Below the pieces are notes generated by a model. That model was given only the letters and a program-made list of their open reading frames with translations, had not been told where the DNA came from and ran no database searches. The position numbers were made by a program, and so were the translations under genes. DNA of 64,000 nt from an uncultured Alistipes sp. (lineage in GTDB: Bacteria > Bacteroidota > Bacteroidia > Bacteroidales > UBA932), in the NCBI GenBank assembly GCA_900550465.1, contig URSC01000001.1, positions 124,001-188,000 of the forward strand, in the 5' to 3' direction. Numbering within the stretch: position 1 is the first letter of the stretch; every line of letters begins with the position of its first letter. Shown in pieces: positions 61,955-64,000 of the stretch.

Positions 61955-63580
61955 TTACCTCTCCAGTACCCCCGCAAACTCAGAGCCCGGATTCCACCGT
62001 GGATAGCCGGTCCCCTGAGCCAGCTCATATCCGAGGTCAAAGAACAGATGTACCTCCTGGAGCAGGCCGCTGTAATCGTCCTCGGGACGGGTCTGGTCGG
62101 TAGGTTTGTGATAGACTTCCGCCCAGTAGCGCGCTATCTGTTCCCTGGACCATTCCTTGCCGTGGATGCGGTTGTCGTTCCAGCCTTTGGCGAACATGGC
62201 CGGAATGCCCTTCTTCACGAAGGGGAAATGGTCCGAGCGGTAGAACATTCCGTTGTACGCATCCGGGTCGGGCATGACGTAGCGTCCGTATTTCTCTGCC
62301 AGTTCCGCTACTGTCCGGTCTAAGTCCGAATGGCCGTATCCGGTGATGGTGACGTCGCTGTTCTCGCCCCAGAGAGGGAACACATCCAGATTGATCACTG
62401 CAACGGTCTTTTCTATCGGAAACAGCGGATGCTCCACATAGTATTCCGTACCGAGGAATCCGGATTCCTCGCAGGTAGGGGAGATGAACACGATATTGCG
62501 GCGGGGCTTCTCCTGCAGGGCGTTGAAACACTTGGCGATCTCCAGCATCCACGCCACTCCGACCGCATTGTCAGTAGCACCGTTGATGATGCTGTCCCCG
62601 TCTATCGGAGTGCCGTAGCCCAGATGGTCCCAATGCGCGATGTAGACCACGCTCTCGTCGGTATTCCCGCTGCCGGGGATATAGCCTATAACGTTGGGAC
62701 TTTTCTGCCTGTCAAAGGTCAGCTCCATTGAGACGCTGACGGTGGAATTCAACGGGACAGGCTTGAACTCCGGAGACTTGGACTCCTCGACGAGCTCCGC
62801 CAGGTCGTAGCCGTTGTCTGCCAGCAGCCTGGCTGCGGCTCCATTGCTGATCCATCCGTTCAGGGGACAGTGATATGCCGTATCTCCGTCCACATACATT
62901 TTCGCGGAGCCGGAAGCCCTTACTACCGACCATCCGTATCCTGCCCCGCGGTCCTCATGGATGATGAGTACCCCCTTGAGTCCCTGCCTGGCAGCCTCCT
63001 CGAGCTTGTACGTCCATCGCCCGTAGTACGTCATATTGTCCCCGTTGAAATACTCCGTGTCGTCGCTGTCCAGCCCCGGATCATTGACAATCACCAGGGC
63101 GACCTTGTCCTGAGGATTGTCGATACCCCTGAAATCATTCTTGCCGTATTCCGGAGCCACTATCCCGTATCCGGCGAACACGAGTTCCGCGTTCTTTATG
63201 TCTATCCGGCTCTCGTCGCGGGCCGAAAAGGCGACATATTCCTCCTGCCATTTCAGAGACATCCGCCCCTTGGGAGTGCTTATCCTCATGGGACCGGTGC
63301 AGCGGAACCTCGTAGACTTGACGCCGACCTGCTGGAAATAGGAGCCGTCCTGATAAGGTCTGAGCCCGATTTCCTCCATCTGCCGGGCAATGTAGCTGAC
63401 TGCACGCGCCGCTCCTTCTGAGAACGGCTTGCGTCCCTGGCAGGAGTCGTGGGAGATGGCTTCCGTGTACATTCTGAGGTTGTCGGCACTCGCGGTGCTT
63501 CTGGCTCTGTCGGCATCACGGTCTGCTGCACAGGAGGCAGTCAGGACTGCGGCCAGTATGATGGCGGATGTGGGCTTCAT
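61955..63580 (-). CDS. M28 family aminopeptidase-like lipoprotein with PA domain
   Basis: 541 residues. Lipoprotein signal MKPTSAIILAAVLTASC with the lipid Cys at 17. A PA-type insert lies around 110-290 (ELVFAGYGIVAPEYGKNDFRGIDNPQDKVALVIVND and GVLIIHEDRGAGYGW). The M28 zinc domain has HWDHLGYG, NGATDNAVGVAWMLEIAK, SPTCEESGFLGTEYY, INLDVFP and the last ligand His in YRSDHFPF. Expected to trim peptides at the cell surface or in the periplasm. It lies 12 bases downstream of the alpha/beta hydrolase gene. Confidence 0.9.
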   Translation of the reverse strand: MKPTSAIILAAVLTASCAADRDADRARSTASADNLRMYTEAISHDSCQGRKPFSEGAARAVSYIARQMEEIGLRPYQDGSYFQQVGVKSTRFRCTGPMRISTPKGRMSLKWQEEYVAFSARDESRIDIKNAELVFAGYGIVAPEYGKNDFRGIDNPQDKVALVIVNDPGLDSDDTEYFNGDNMTYYGRWTYKLEEAARQGLKGVLIIHEDRGAGYGWSVVRASGSAKMYVDGDTAYHCPLNGWISNGAAARLLADNGYDLAELVEESKSPEFKPVPLNSTVSVSMELTFDRQKSPNVIGYIPGSGNTDESVVYIAHWDHLGYGTPIDGDSIINGATDNAVGVAWMLEIAKCFNALQEKPRRNIVFISPTCEESGFLGTEYYVEHPLFPIEKTVAVINLDVFPLWGENSDVTITGYGHSDLDRTVAELAEKYGRYVMPDPDAYNGMFYRSDHFPFVKKGIPAMFAKGWNDNRIHGKEWSREQIARYWAEVYHKPTDQTRPEDDYSGLLQEVHLFFDLGYELAQGTGYPRWNPGSEFAGVLER

Positions 63581-63592
63581 ATTTTCAAATAT

Positions 63593-64000
63593 TTAAGTAT
63601 TGTTCCTGATATAGTCGATGACGGTAAATCTCTTCTTGGCGGCCGGAGCTCCGGGAACAGTCTCCAGCGTATGGACCGACAGCGGCTTGCCGTCGATGAC
63701 CTGGCGGGAGAGGAAGGCCGCGATGTCGTAGAGGTTGCGGGTCATGGGGAGGGAGGCTATCTCGTGTCCGGCATTGTCTATCTCGTAAAAATGACAGGGG
63801 GAGTCCAGGGATTCGAGGTTCCGGGCTATGGTCTCCGAGCCCCAGAGGCCGCCGAGGAAGGGAAGGTGGGCCTTGCGGAAGGGGACGATGCCGTCGGCAT
63901 TGCCGTGGAAGAGCATGACGGGGCAGGGAAGGGTCTGCCAGTGCAGCTTCTGCTTGTCGGAGATTGCTCCTGCGAAGGATATCACCCCCGCGTAGCGGAA
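63593..64000 (-). CDS. Alpha/beta hydrolase, C-terminal part (partial)
   Basis: The last 135 residues of a hydrolase whose start lies beyond the window edge. The catalytic acid is in MLFHGNADGIVPFRKAHLPF, and the catalytic His in YEIDNAGHEIASLPM. The nucleophile elbow is outside. Probably an esterase or dienelactone-hydrolase-like enzyme; it sits in one unit with the M28 lipoprotein. Confidence 0.8.
   Translation of the reverse strand, partial: FRYAGVISFAGAISDKQKLHWQTLPCPVMLFHGNADGIVPFRKAHLPFLGGLWGSETIARNLESLDSPCHFYEIDNAGHEIASLPMTRNLYDIAAFLSRQVIDGKPLSVHTLETVPGAPAAKKRFTVIDYIRNNT

Overview
The window reads as chromosome of a Bacteroidota bacterium, most likely of the order Bacteroidales. The evidence is the repeated TAnnTTTG-type -7 promoter boxes, the near absence of Shine-Dalgarno sequences, and the families present: DUF3575 barrels with an OmpA-like lipoprotein, an SLBB exporter, DUF4954, a GIN/DUF2807 protein, a golvesin-domain amidase and M28 lipoproteins. 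By eye most genes are moderately GC-rich. One stretch (about 49.6-52.7 kb) is clearly more AT-rich and looks imported. The genus cannot be fixed from this window.

Layout. 1-7.1 kb: 3' end of purL (cut by the window edge), folC, nhaD, pncB, a YeiH-type transporter and tRNA-Val. 7.2-18.9 kb: envelope genes (OmpA-like lipoprotein plus DUF3575 barrel, a golvesin-domain amidase, a VanZ-DUF3575 fusion, an SLBB polysaccharide-export protein) with htpG in the middle. 18.9-28.4 kb: DUF4954 left-handed beta-helix protein, HAD hydrolase, TapB-like protein, ECF sigma factor with a putative membrane anti-sigma partner, GIN protein, M19 dipeptidase, cinA, pyrD and an XRE regulator. 28.4-33.9 kb: an AT-rich control region with repeated TGTTTACA-like sites, then queA, an M28 peptidase, an acyltransferase and an MscS channel.

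34.0-49.5 kb is the metabolic centrepiece: one 14-gene plus-strand operon for fermenting lysine to butyrate and acetate. The order is CoA-transferase A, kal, kce, kdd, kamA, kamB, kamC, kamD, kamE, CoA-transferase B, crt, hbd, bcd, etfB, etfA, with a serpin gene translationally coupled to etfA at the end. Lysine becomes beta-lysine (KamA), then 3,5-diaminohexanoate (KamDE, kept active by KamBC), then 3-keto-5-aminohexanoate (Kdd). Kce with acetyl-CoA yields acetoacetate and 3-aminobutyryl-CoA. Kal gives crotonyl-CoA, Bcd-Etf gives butyryl-CoA, and the CoA transferase releases butyrate. Thiolase and a lysine permease are not in the window.

49.6-52.7 kb is an accessory patch: MFS and SMR efflux genes, a divergent Crp/Fnr regulator and a truncated integrase. 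52.9-57.9 kb holds a K+ channel, flavin reductase, exported flavodoxin, nicotinamidase-like hydrolase, Pif1-like helicase and tRNA-Arg. 58.0-61.9 kb is a defence-like or mobile neighbourhood: two diverged ~323-bp direct repeats bracket a GNAT gene and an AlbA_2 (Schlafen-type) regulator with a 78-bp internal tandem duplication, followed by a RelB/PIN toxin-antitoxin pair. The window ends in an M28 lipoprotein and a truncated alpha/beta hydrolase.

The best candidates for something undescribed are the paired 323-bp repeats, the serpin inside the lysine-butyrate operon, the VanZ-DUF3575 fusion and the structured leader of tRNA-Arg.
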